Source of the DNA: Synanceia verrucosa
Lineage: Eukaryota > Chordata > Actinopteri > Perciformes > Synanceiidae
Reading direction: 5' to 3'
DNA length: 64,000 nucleotides
Assembly: GCA_029721515.1 (NCBI GenBank)
Contig: CM056563.1
Location: forward strand, 21,209,954 to 21,273,953
Shown: in pieces, positions 10,628-21,954 of the stretch
How the letters are laid out: each line of letters starts with the position of its first letter
Numbering within the stretch: position 1 is the stretch's first letter
The notes under the pieces: model-generated
The model's input: only the letters and a program-made list of their open reading frames with translations
What the model was told of the DNA's origin: nothing
Database searches by the model: none
Position numbers and translations under genes: made by a program

Positions 10628-10984
10628 GGGCAGCACGGTAGTGTAGTGGTTAGCACTGTCGCCTCACAGCAAGAAGGTACCGGGTTCGAATCTCGGCCCG
10701 GGGCCTTTCTGTGTGGAGTTTGCATGTTCTCCCCGGGGCTGCGTGGGTTCTCTCCAGGTACTCTGGCTTCCTCCCACCGTTCACTTATTAGGTTAAGGGA
10801 TTAGGTTAATTGGCTAATTTAAACTGACCGTAGGTGTGAATGTGAGTGTGAGTGGTTGTCTGTCTCTGTGTCCTGCGATGAGGTGGAGACTTGTCCAGGG
10901 TGTACCCTGCCTTTCGCCCTAAGACAGCTGGATAGGCTCCAGCCCCCCCCGGGACCCTATGTGAGGATAAGCGGTATGGATGGA
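10628..10984 (+). mobile_element. tRNA-Val-derived SINE, copy 1 (full length)
   Basis: The head (10628-10705) resembles a tRNA-Val gene: TAGTGTAGTGGTTAGCAC in the A-box/D-arm region, TCGCCTCACA around the anticodon, and GGGTTCGAATC as B box. The body holds the conserved parts GTTTGCATGTTCTCCCC, TAGGTTAATTGGCTAATTTA, GTGTGAATGTGAGTGTGAGT and CCAGGGTGTACCCTGCC, and ends in AGGATAAGCGGTATGGATGG. The tRNA fold is not kept, so this is not a tRNA gene. It lies directly beside family 3 copy 1. No clear target-site duplication. Confidence 0.8.
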
Positions 10985-11954
10985 AATTATGATAGTTATA
11001 TTTGGAGCAGCACATTTCTTCCATCCCAGTGTTGCTGCTGCAAGAAAGATGGATAATCTCAGAGGATGGGATACAAGATTTAAATTCAGTTGTATATAAG
11101 TTGTTTTTATGTTAAATGACACCATCTTCATGCTTTCATCATTGCTCCTGATGCACCACTGAGAGCCATCACCATTTGTTGCTTTGAAGAGCAACGTGTT
11201 GAAATGTGACCAAAGCAACTTTAGACTCTTCTCAGCCACGATCCTCTTCTAATCCAGTGGGATATTACACAGAAGTGACAAACATTCATATTTCCCTTTC
11301 ATCTTTAACTTGTTTTATGTGGGACATTGGGCAAAAGGACAAGTACCACATTATCTATGAGGTGAATGTTTTTCCTCTGATTTTGCTGCTGGAAAGCATG
11401 CTTATCACACTTTCTCGTAAACTTATTATGTATGCATCAACACCATGAGGAAATATGTATCTGAAAAAGAAAAAGCATGAAATGGAAATAATTTTAATGA
11501 ACTACTTTTAGTGATCTCAGGACACTTCCCTTCAAGCGTGGAAAATCTTTTACATTTTTCAAAACTGGACTGAGGAGAGTATCAGTAATGGATCCAAGAG
11601 CAATATACATATACTGTACATTATTCAGTTGAGCTGCAGAGACCAGCGAATAGCCTGAAGGATTTGTTTCCGTAATTGCCACCCAATTAATGAGCCAACT
11701 AAAACAGTGTGTCCTGCAGCATTTTACTCCACTTTGTCCTCAAATTCAAGCCATATTAACTTGTGCCTAAATTCAAATGACACATGGTCTTTGAAAGATA
11801 AACACTCCCATTATTATTTTATGCTACTGGCCCATTAATTTCTTCTTGTTGTGGTGTGAAACAATCCCAAATACATTTCAGTCATATTAGACCGCAAACA
11901 TTTCATATTTTAAAAGATTTTGAAGCAACACAGTTCAACATTGTAGTTTATTAT
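10985..11954. other. Non-coding, nothing recognised
   Basis: Single-copy-looking sequence with short frames only (up to 106 codons, partly an antisense read of the SINE). Confidence 0.45.
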
Positions 11955-12375
11955 AAAACTTATTTAATAATTTAATTCAATTTAGCAAAAAACAGTTTTG
12001 TTGGGTGAAATTAATGAAAATATGACGAATCAACTTTGGCATTACTATTACTTAATTACAAGGGGAAATCCAACATAATAATCATTTGTTGGGTGAACGT
12101 ACAAAAAATTTGTAATGTTATTTCCATCCAATTATAATACGCTCAATTATAATTATGATACAACTGCTCTGGAGCTGTACACACAATTTACTACCTTACC
12201 CAAAATGCATTAGGTTCTGTCAACATAGATTAATTTACAGCACGTTAAGTTATTGCACATCATGCAAAAATAACATTACTTAATGATGTTCAACCACAAA
12301 ACATGACTAGATATGTTAGAAGCTACATGTTACACTTAGATTAACGTAGCAGACACCCAGTTTGGCTTTTTTGAA
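11955..12375 (+). mobile_element. Family 3 repeat, copy 2, internally deleted
   Basis: Matches 53760-54480 in the same orientation, but lacks the middle part equivalent to about 53960-54270, so it goes from an AATTATAATACGCTC stretch nearly straight to ACTGCTCTGGAGCTGTACA. Shared parts are AATCCAACATAATAATCAT, ACCCAAAATGCATTAGGTTC and AGACACCCAGTTTGGCTTTT. The CTCF-like core is lost with the deletion. It faces copy 1 as an inverted repeat across about 1.3 kb. Confidence 0.7.
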
Positions 12376-13825
12376 TGTATTGATGATGAGTTTGGGTTCA
12401 AACGTTTGTTTTGCATAAATTAAAAAAACTTGTAGAGTCTTTGCAAAGATGATTTTGTGATTGTTGTGATCAATTTTATTTATGTTCAAGTAATTTCAAT
12501 AAGTCTGCCATGTTTTGAGCCTCTAGAGACCAGAGACATTCAGCTCTTGATTTGTCTGTTGATGGACATGGTGTTATGAAATGTGGTATTTCCTAACACC
12601 TGATCTGATCATTAAGTGCTGTTGTATGAACCAGTGTTTTAAGTGACAGTGACAGCGGATCAAATAGGCAGTGGAAACAAATCAGCTCTGCATGTTGGAC
12701 AGTAAAATGTGTCGTCCAGGACGTACATAGGAAAGTGACTCAAAACATGTTTTCTGCTTGTTTTCTGCTTTTTAATGCGAGCTCAGATTTCTAATAGTCA
12801 GGCAAGGACACAAGCACTGCACAGTATGTTATGTATACCGCATATATACATATATAATGCTTGTAGTTTGTTGCATATTTGTGCTGCACAGATGCATGAA
12901 AGATCTCTGTTAATACTCTATTAACTCAAACAGATGAAATATTGTGCCTCATATTTGGAAAGTGGGTTAAACGGCCTGCTGTATAATATTTTCATTCTTT
13001 TAAGGCCTCTGGGTTATTTTATTGAAATGCCATCAGTGTGGAATATCATTGTTCACTTCTGGATCAATGACAAACACAGGTGAAGGTGGCTGAAAAGGTT
13101 GTGTGACATTTTAACAATTAATTTTCATTTTTGGCTTGTTCTGTGACAGAATCTACAGCAATATCAAGAGGTGGCTGCCTCGTCATATTGCTGTAATTTT
13201 TGATCTTCATCATGTCTGAATTATTGTGCCATTCCTCTGTGAAGTGACTAAAACAGGCCTGAGTTCCTTTGGAAAGGTTTTATAGCAGTAGTGGATGAAA
13301 ACAAAACTCATTGAATAGCTTGAAGGATCTTAAACAGTCTATTCGTATATAGATAAATAAATGCACTTCCTCAATTTATATGATGCCTCAAAGTGCAATT
13401 CACAAATACAAAAGTGATCAGATTAGAAAAGTTTTGCCTGATAGAGCCGTGGGATGTAAATGACTTTGACTAATTGCTGCATTTAGTCACACAGTGTGGT
13501 TGGAAAAAGGAGTGTAATTAGAAGGAGCTGCAGGTGCAGTGTGACGTCTACTTCCTTTGTAAGAAAAATGTAATTCTGACAGAAAATGCGTTGACTCATT
13601 TTCATTATAGATACAATGTTGTCTGTGTCAGCTGCTACTACTACAACTACAGTTACCTGGTGAAATTGTACAGATGGTGTTTGTGTGAGGATAATGTAGA
13701 TAGCGGAGAAAATTTGTATGTAAACTAAATGAAATATGTATGGAAACAGTCTGGAAAACACATTTTGAACATCACTCAAAAAACACTTCACTAATGTAAT
13801 GTCAGAATGACTTAACAATGAACCC
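12376..13825. other. Non-coding, nothing recognised
   Basis: About 1.45 kb, AT-rich. Two antiparallel frames near 13.5-13.8 kb (64 and 111 codons) share the same DNA and lack any family signature. Confidence 0.45.
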
Positions 13826-13919
13826 AGTCACCAGAAAAAATGTTGGCATTGGATGTTTCTGAAATCCACGGATATGTTGAATGTTGACTTTTCTGAACCA
13901 AAAATATGTGACACAAATA

Positions 13920-14050
13920 CCTTCCATATCAGCCTCTCATGGGGTTAATGTGTGAAACGGTTGGTTAGGTAACAAAACTACGTGGTTAACGTCAGAATAA
14001 AGAATGTGGTTTGTGTTTAAATAACAATGACAATACATGAAAACGTAATG
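13920..14050 (+). repeat. Fragment of a GGTTAGGTAACAAAAC-type fish repeat
   Basis: GGTTGGTTAGGTAACAAAAC followed by ACGTGGTTAACGTCAG and ATGTGGTTTGTGTTTAAATA matches a recalled teleost repeat with the phrases 'ggttaggcaacaaaac' and 'gtggtttgggtt'. It is degraded and the ends are not clear. Confidence 0.4.
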
Positions 14051-14091
14051 CTACAACTGTAACATCCTCTAACTAAATGAATTACACAGAC

Positions 14092-14840
14092 TCATCTCTA
14101 ACCAAGCTAGCTCACTAGTGCGAGCGCTAGCTGATAACACAGCATATATATATCTCTGTCTACCTTCCTGTCTGTGAATAACTGATCCTCCTCAAAGTAG
14201 TGTCACTGTACGTTGTGACGTTTGTTCCCATTTACTTTTTCATCATGAGTGAGGAGCTAATGTTAGCATCACATTAACACATGCAATACAAGTTAGCAGC
14301 CTGGTGACAATACCAGTACCGTTAGCATAGCAACCGCTATGTTATTAGCCAACGCTAGCACTAGCGAGCTAGCTTGGTTAGAGACAACAGTGATATTAAC
14401 TGGAATGCTAATTGTGGCTCAACATAACATTACTTACCGGTAAACGGTGCCAGTGACTCCTCAGATGAAGGAAACATGAGCTGAGAGCTCAGACTGTCAG
14501 AGCTGCTCCTCTCCAGGATGTAATGACAGCAGAGACCTGTCAATCACACGGTAGCCACGCCCCAAAACTTTATGTGTTATTTTCACCATCTATTTGACCA
14601 TAATTCAGGAAATGGACACCCTGATGTATAAACATTATTTAAACTAAACGTTGAGACCAAAAACTCGTATTTATAGTGTTTACAGAGGTAATAGAGCAGG
14701 AGAGAAAATGGTCATTTTCCCATAGACATCAATACAAATGGACTTCTTTTTGAAACCACCAGTATCGCCCCCTGCTGGCTGGTGGAGAGAATGCAAGTTT
14801 AAGTCACTTCTGTATGGGCGTCACTGAACAGACCCCAGTG
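14092..14840. repeat. Composite fish repeat with a 36-bp inverted repeat
   Basis: CTCTAACCAAGCTAGCTCAC and the following bases (14094-14130) return in inverted form as GCTAGCACTAGCGAGCTAGC and TTGGTTAGAG (14354-14384), with a ~225-bp loop. Further right come ACCACCAGTATCGCCCCCTG (14756-14775) and AGAATGCAAGTTTAAGTCAC, which belong to another fish repeat often seen next to coding genes. I infer a decayed DNA transposon plus neighbour, with no coding capacity. Confidence 0.45.
14764..14778 (-). promoter_or_regulatory. CTCF-like core in a dispersed repeat
   Basis: On the minus strand, CCAGCAGGGGGCGAT matches CCASYAGRKGGCRSY at 14 of 15 positions. The surrounding wording is repetitive in fish, so similar sites are likely elsewhere in the genome. 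Occupancy is not shown. Confidence 0.4.
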
Positions 14841-16212
14841 TTGCCCACTGGTCAGTACAGACTACATGGTGTAGAAATGACATGCCACAAGGAAGAACTA
14901 GTTTGTATTGTATACAATAATTGCCATTTATTGCGACTGGGCTGGACATATCGACTGTGAGCATCAAGAGTCAGACAGAGTGGAGTCTTTCTCTCTTTTT
15001 TTTTTTCCTACAAACGTCATTGCAGTTTTTCATCTCCAACGTCTTCATCTCACTGCAGCAATTCACACAAAGTGAGCTGTTTAACCATTTAGGTAAATGA
15101 TTGAGTTCTGACTTGACCCTGGAGGTTCATTTGCACAAATCTATTCATCGTCTAAATGGAAAGTATTGATTGAATTGACGTTAATGTGACGAGGTCCTCA
15201 GGAAAGTTGCTTGCAAGGAGAAATGAGTCTTTAGCCTGGATGTATACCACTGGGACACAAAAGTTGTTTTTTTTCTCCAGAACTTTGAAACATTAAGGGG
15301 AAGAAATGAGCTGTTTTGTATATCAAGAGTTACAAGATATTCCGACTTGCTCATTTACATTTCCCTTAATGATCAGAAAATGTAGTTTCTAGTGGAACTG
15401 GTGGAATGAAAGCAGAAGAAGCTGCAGACGCTTTGCAGCAGGTTGTGTTTTAAGTGGGAACAAAATGATTTTTGAGGCTTTGTGGTGTATACATGCTGCA
15501 TAACCTCCTCTTTGTTTGTTAGATTCTTCGACACGAAAGGGAATAGCATTTTGTTTGTCTGTATAAATGTGCTCTGTCTCCACACTGCAGCTGTATTGAA
15601 CAGTAATTTTAGCTGGAGGAAAAGAAAATGCTGGCACTGCTTGACAAAACATTAAAAAAAACACCTTTTCACCACTTCAAGTCATCGGATTATTAAGAGA
15701 ATAAAAAATATAAGGGGATAAACGCTGAAACAGAAGCCTTTCAAGGCTGCGTTAATGCCTTTAATCTGGATATAGCCTGCACATGTCAGATTTATCTGCT
15801 TTGTTCACCACTTCTGATGCCTACATAATTGGAATGAACTCAGCTCATTAAAGACATAAGCAGCCACTTTAAGCTCGATGAGGAAGTGGTTCTCAGCTTG
15901 TCAAATCAAAAACAGTATTTTACAGCAGTCTTGGAGCTGTATTTTGTCAGAGAGGAAAGGTTTTAGGTGAAATACTGGCCATTATAGATGCGATCAAACT
16001 GGTGAAAAGTCAAAGTTTTAACTTTGACAGACAGAGATCAAGAGAATGAAAAAAAATCACTTATATTTGAGCAACAGTTTGACAGAGAATTAACTTTCAG
16101 TGTCCTTTCACTGTCAAGGCCACTATTTAACAACAAGAAAAAAAACTGTAAAGATTATGTCTATTAAATGTATTTTGGACTTTTAGACAGTTAAAGACGA
16201 GGAGTGTGGTCT
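14841..16212. other. Non-coding, nothing recognised
   Basis: About 1.37 kb with a T run near 15000 and overlapping antisense frames near 15.4-15.7 kb (70 and 91 codons) that lack a family signature. Confidence 0.45.
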
Positions 16213-16655
16213 CTCTTTGAATGCCATTGACGTAAAAATACGTCAAAGTGGTTTTTCAGCAGTGGGTCGCTGATCACGGTCTTCTGCAGCCTGTGAGTAA
16301 TTTTGGGGCTTCTGGGAGATATAGTCGGAGCATAAAGAGACGGTATACGCCACAGAGATCAAAGCAGGAAGTGCAGAAGATCATGATTAGAGAGCAAAAT
16401 GGACGTATTCTGGACAAAAAGTGGTGTTTTTGGTGAAAGTGTCTACTCTACCTCTGATAGAACAAGAATGGAATGAGATAATAACAAACATTTTTTCATA
16501 ATGAAATAGAGAGTCTCCTGTTTCATTTGAGCTATTCAGTGTTTTCAGAGTCATAGTGCTAAATATTCTGTAGGTTTTGAAATAAGACTCAAAATGGGCA
16601 AAAACGCGGGCACAAGGCACTTTCTGTTTCATAAAACGTCTGGCACTCAGAGCGA
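16213..16655 (-). mobile_element. Family 1 MITE, copy B
   Basis: Left edge CTCTTTGAATGCCATTGACG, right edge near GGCACTCAGAGCG; reverse orientation to copy A. The flanking TTAA is eroded on both sides. Only one end module is present on the left. It is followed by the palindrome TTGACGTAAAAATACGTCAA (16228-16247). The THAP11/ZNF143-like motif at 16309-16325 has one substitution. Frames of 62 and 101 codons are repeated in sister copies and not genes. Confidence 0.82.
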
Positions 16656-17824
16656 TAATATACTCAAAGTTGTTTAATTTGAACAACAACACTGTGACTG
16701 AAGCTTCAAACTATTCAGAAGACAACTAGAGGCACACAACACTTTTTTTTAAATTTAACGCAGAAATCAGACTGACCAGCCTATTATTTTATTTTTTAGG
16801 CCACTTATTCATTATGTCAAATGTAGCCGATTATAGGGCTATTTAAAACATACACTATGTCTGGTAGTTGTTCTATATGGCTGGGATTCTTGAAAATGAA
16901 TGACCATATTCGTTGTAAGTCTAGCATAAACTCTGGTTGTCTCTCTCAGGTAATTTCATAATGCAGCGGATGGATCCTCTGTGTTTTACATGAAAATAAA
17001 CCCTACAGTGAAGCCATAGAAAGCTGTTTGCTGTCATTGCTGTTCCAGGTGGAGTTCATGGTCCAAGGAAAAAATACAACTCTTGATCACTCTGAAATGA
17101 ACAAAGACGGATTATACAGACGTTTGTCAAGCACCATTCTGTTCTTTATTTTGTAGATTTGGTACATTAGTGCATAATACCTCAATGTCAAGCAGTGCAG
17201 TGCAGTACATTATGTGCTTTATCACTAAATGAATAAAACAAACTGCATCCATGGACATATGGACTGGAAAGTAAAAACTGAGATTACCAAATGGTGTTCT
17301 TGGAATAGGCATTTTTTCAGCGTCTGTAAACGCTTTATACCCAGAATCACAAGTGTATCATTAACTGGCAGCTTCCTCCAACATATTATCACACTGGTAG
17401 AGTGCTCTGAATAGATTATTCATAGTGCCTGATAACTGTGTGGGACGTCTGTGTAGGAGTGGGGAAAGAAGCAGGATCCACTGAACGACTGTACCAGCAG
17501 CTGATGTCTTCATCACATTCACAGCAGGCCTCTATTTGAGCAATCACTATAGCAGTAACTTCATACTGTAGCACTAGTTTAACAGGAGGATAGTGAAATC
17601 TGTCAAAAGATCCACAAATCCAAGTAAGCGATGTGAGAAAACCTGTGTGCTGATATCACTAAGAGTGCTAGTAAGTAATATTTTTAGTGAATCTACAATG
17701 TCATAAAATTGTTGATGTCCTTGAATATCTTGTTTTGTCCACAACTCAGAGTAGAGGAAGAAAGAAACCAGGAAATATTCACATTTAAGAAGTTGGAATT
17801 TGGTCAAAAACCAAAATGGCATTA
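16656..17824. other. Non-coding, nothing recognised
   Basis: About 1.17 kb of AT-rich DNA; frames up to 82 codons without family support. Confidence 0.45.
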
Positions 17825-17982
17825 TCAGGCCTATTTTAGGGGGACTGAAGCCTCCGTAAAATATTCTTAAGCATAAATAATTTGGTGTTGTTTTATTTAT
17901 TCATTTCTTTCTTTCTTTCTTTTTTTTTTTACCAAAAAGTATATATATATCTATATACGTGTATATACATACATATATACAC

Positions 17983-18028
<46 letters not shown>

Positions 18029-18085
18029 ATTAGCCACACCTGGGGGGCTAAGCCCTCCTGTCCTTAAAACCTAGTGACGCCCCTG
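17825..18085 (-). mobile_element. hAT-like DNA transposon remnant with embedded microsatellites
   Basis: Right side reads, on the minus strand, CAGGGGCGTCACTAGGTTTT and then a GGACAGGAGGGCTTAGCCCC stretch, which resembles the ends of fish hAT-like elements. The left side (17825-17875) has TTTTAGGGGGACTGAAGCCT, also seen near such elements. Between them lie a CTTT/T-rich tract and (TA)n. No transposase frame. The assignment rests on recalled end sequences. Confidence 0.45.
17905..18025 (+). repeat. CTTT-rich tract and (TA)n/(TG)n microsatellite
   Basis: 17905-17932 is CTTT repeats passing into poly-T. 17941-18025 is TATATA with ACGTG and TGTGTG interruptions and a final pure TA run of about 30 bases. 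The 61-codon frame across it is a low-complexity artefact. Confidence 0.9.
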
Positions 18086-18589
18086 GCCAGATAATGGTGC
18101 GGTGATTAAAAATAGTTTTCCTCATTTTGAATTCATGACTAATTGATTTCATGTCATGCTTGCCTTTACAACATTATGGTAGCGTTGTCTCAGCAATACT
18201 CTACCTTTTTATCAATACGTGCAACAGTATTGCTTATTAGTATTCGTGAAGCCTTCGGAGAGGCTAAAGGCCTTGTTTGAGATGTAATCACATCTCAAAG
18301 TAACACAACAAAAGATTTAAATATGATGCTCATTGGAGGTCAAACAGAGACGGTCCTTGAAGATGGGACGGGCAGGTAAAGGTGGCAGGTGACACCTTGT
18401 AGGTGCATTAAGCTGCATCAGGAATACTAATGTTAGACAGCGCCGTGAAATTCTAATTGTGTTCCTGTTAATCAACAAGACTGACAACAGGCAGGGCGAG
18501 CTCTAGAGGACTGGGAGGAAATCTATTAACATACAATATGTTGTTGCGCTTGTTAAAATAATGGAAAAGCTTGGGGATGGGGATGCCGG
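18086..18589. other. Non-coding, nothing recognised
   Basis: Single-copy-looking DNA that leads into the candidate conserved block. Confidence 0.4.
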
Positions 18590-18930
18590 CGGTAGGGGCA
18601 TTGTTTTCCTCGCTGTCGCTTTAGTTAATTGCAAATCCGAACCCTTTAAAGCATAGAAGTTTGTGCAGTTTGACAAGCTTCATGAAGACTTGAAGTCCAC
18701 AGTCCTGATGAATTGTGTCCCTGGGTAATCCTAATTGAACATATATTGGCCATGCAGCTTACGTTGTTTTGGCTCTTATTAATGACATGTCGAAGGAGAA
18801 TTCTAATGTGGTTTCTGCAATTGAAATAAGAGATAAACAAGAGTCCAGATCTGTTCGGCCTGTGGAGGCCAGTAATGCTTGACTTGTCACTACAACTCCC
18901 CTAATTGGGCCCGAGGTGAAGACAGGATGG
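18590..18930. other. Candidate conserved noncoding element
   Basis: Non-repetitive, balanced in base composition, free of long frames and simple repeats. It holds homeodomain-like cores (TTTAGTTAATTGCAAATCC near 18620, CCTAATTGAAC near 18730, CTTATTAATGAC near 18775, CCCTAATTGGGCCCG near 18900). This texture is often seen in vertebrate enhancers, but conservation cannot be judged from one genome. Confidence 0.25.
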
Positions 18931-21900
18931 AGCTTTAGGGACCGACTGGCTTTATGTTTCAGATCTATTCTTATAAAGCAGCTGGGTTTAGATTTGAATG
19001 TCTTTGTTCTCTAATAAATAGTAATATGGATTACAGTTTCACCAGTAAAAAGAAGATCTGCAAAGATAGCCTTAAATCATTCAATGCACCTCCCCCTAAA
19101 GAAGCTATAGAAATTATTAAAAATCTGAAATTTAGGGATGCACAATTAATCAGAATTATTTTAAAAATTGCTAAATTTTCACAAGGAAATCATGGGAGGT
19201 GTAATATGTGCAATATGAAATGTGTTTCAAAATAAGATTTTAAATGAAATATTGTGGTACTGCAGATATGTTCAATGTAATAATGTCCTTAATAAATCAT
19301 TGTAGGCCTTACTAGCCCTGTTTTGTGTCACTCTTTGCCCAGTATGGGCATGACAATTACATTCAATTTCATTCCATCTGGTAAAATATTAACTATTATT
19401 AGGATCTTAAAAGTCTTGGATTTGATTTGGTGACAGAAACCCACTATAAAATAATTCATTATTCAGGTTTTGGCAAAATTGTCCAAATGGGTCCAAATGA
19501 TCTATGTCCTGTTTTCTTTAAAATGGCAGGTGGAAGATTAATGCAAAGCAAAATGTAATTAATTTTTGCCTATTAAAGCTGAAACATGCAGACTCATTAA
19601 AGCTTCTGCTGGAGTGTATGTAACAGAGCACGCTGTGCCTGACGTGGGCGCTCACTGCTTTTGACAGAACGTTCACAAGTCGGGGTCCCAGGGGCGCCAT
19701 GGAGCGAGGCTTCACCGCCGCCTCTCAGTAGACGTAGACAGCAGAGTGTGGCGGCCCCGAGGGAGGGCCGCTCAGTCCTGTCTGTTCACCGGCCGAGGCA
19801 TAGACATGCACTGTCAGATATGCCTTTCCACTGGGCGGCCAAACTTTGGTGGTTACATGAAACTACATGACCTCTTTAACCCCTATCGCTGTGGACTTTT
19901 GTCAGGTTTAGAAATTTCAACATTTCTGTACCCTTGGTTCCAAGCTTGGACAGAAAAAAGTGTGAAACTGTCACAAAGGTTGATTTGAGGCCAAGATGAA
20001 AACCATGACAGTATTCTTTCCTGGCAAATACAGAAACCTCCTTTAGTGGGTGTTCAAACTACAAATAGCCCTATACCGTGTATATATAATATATTAAAAA
20101 GACTGCGTTGGTGTGGTCGTGTTACCACAGGTCCTGGTGAGAAAGTGAATATCAATCCAGAGGGACCAGTTTGAGTAATAGAGCCCTGAATTTTCAGGCT
20201 TATCAGATGCAAAAACATCAGTTTATTAAGAAAGATGGTTTTAAAACCTTCTTATGACATACAGTATTTATTGCACATAATGTAGATAGATAGATAAAAC
20301 CAGATATAACTATATATTTAAACAGTGTAAATAGTCCAGTTATGTACTAAATAAGCTGTGTAGTAGACAGAGACGTCCATTTCTGTCCATGTGTGGACAT
20401 AATCGACAGTTGATGCCAGTATCACCAGTACATGCATCCTCCTCCATGCCTCACATTTTGGGCCACTACCCTGGACAGTTGAAGCTGAACATTTCAGCTA
20501 TGCCATGCATTTCATTAATGTGGCTTTGGTTGATTGAACTGCTCCAGTGTCAGGTAAAAATAGAACAGGAGACCTGATGCGACTGTCTTAAGTGCTGTAA
20601 AAGTAGGGCAAAGGCCCGAGGAGGCTAAGTGTTTCATTAGGGTTGTAAAGTTGGCACCTCCATTCAGAGCTGGTTCACCGACATGAGCCCACAAGCCTCC
20701 AGGAGGCTCAGCATTTAATTTTGCCAACTTCATACCAACTCTGGGCGCTCATTGGTGCTGCAGCATGCTGTCTATGTGGCAGTGTGTAGTCCTTAAGGTT
20801 TAGCATTATCCCACAGTATATTAAAACTAATAATCCCCACACTTAACATCAGTGTCAGCAGCAGCAGGCCGATGGGTCATGGATGCCGTTGCTTGAAAGG
20901 ATCCAGTCAGCCATTTAAGTTTCCAGTTTATGGCTGGTCCACAGTTTGTCCAGCAATTTGGAAACTGCATATCATAAACAAGCAAAAGGATTAACGATGC
21001 AGAGACGACAAAAGAGGCTGTAGACAGCTTTCAATTCATGCCTATTTAACTGCACCATAGAGTCCTGTTAGCCAGTGCCCCCGGACAACATGTTTATGTC
21101 TTATGAATTACGACAGTAACAAAGGAGGACGACGGTTGATCTTATTACAGTGTATAGATCAGGAAATACAAAGACCAGAAAACAATGGACACTCATAGTG
21201 AAGACTGCTATTTACACCTGAGGGAGTGGGAGAGTGACTTCATTTTCTGCACAGGTAGACATTACTTATTATAAGGTTAGGAGACCTACATAATCATAGG
21301 TATAATAATAAAATACCAAACCATAACCTTTCCCAAATCTAACCAAGCCTTAGCCATAGTGCTGCATTCAAAGACAAAAAAATAATGCAGCTCTTTTTAG
21401 TTTGGAGAGCTTTTTGGTGTCATAACATTAACATTAAAACACTGATCTTTGACTGTGACCTGCAGAAGAAGAAGAAGTTAGAGCTCATATACATTGTTGT
21501 GTCGAAAGTGCAGTTTCAGCATTTTTTTTCCTTTTCAGAATTTTGTTTTGTGATGTCAGTTAAAAATCTCTGATATATAATCTTGCCAAAACCAATTAGG
21601 CTCCAACAAATCTGTATCTAGAATTCCCACATCAAAATGCTAGCACTCTTCTGAGGCACATGCCAGGAATGCAGAGTTAATTAATCCCTGGCCTGCAATC
21701 AGGGGTCTGATGAAATAAGAGCTGAATGTTGCCCCTCCCAAGGCAACTGTTAACAAAGCTGTTCTGCTCTTATTAGTTCTGCAAATTGCTTATCAGACAG
21801 CTCCAAATCCAAAGCCTAACACAACCAGTGATGCTTTTAGGAACTTTCACCTCAGGACTGGTAGCAGAACATGCAGTCGCATGAAGTAGCATCAGCATGA

Positions 21901-21949
21901 CCTGTAGCCTGTAGTTTAACACGTTGGTATCAGAGGAGATTTCTCTAAG
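18931..21949. other. Non-coding with a CpG-rich patch
   Basis: About 3 kb. A 93-codon frame at 18954-19235 and several of 60-80 codons show no family signature. The only compositional outlier is at 19625-19815, listed separately. A short GATA run occurs near 20288. Confidence 0.45.
19625..19815. other. Short CpG-rich patch
   Basis: About 15 CpGs in 190 bp against an AT-rich background, including CACCGCCGCC, GTGGCGGCCCCGAGG and CACCGGCCGAGG. ATG at 19698 (CGCCATGGAGCG) is in a good context but stops after ten codons. Could be a remnant of a GC-rich gene or pseudogene, a promoter of an unseen transcript, or a repeat. No TATA box or splice pattern settles it. Confidence 0.4.
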
Positions 21950-21954
21950 ACTGC

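Noticed and set aside
10628..10705. A tRNA-Val gene
   Set aside because: A and B boxes are similar, but the acceptor stem and loops do not fold and it continues into a SINE body.
16248..16436. Recurring small frame also seen at 35444, 46146 and 48287
   Set aside because: It looks conserved only because it lies in copies of the same MITE; it includes the motif-bearing DNA and has frameshifts between copies.
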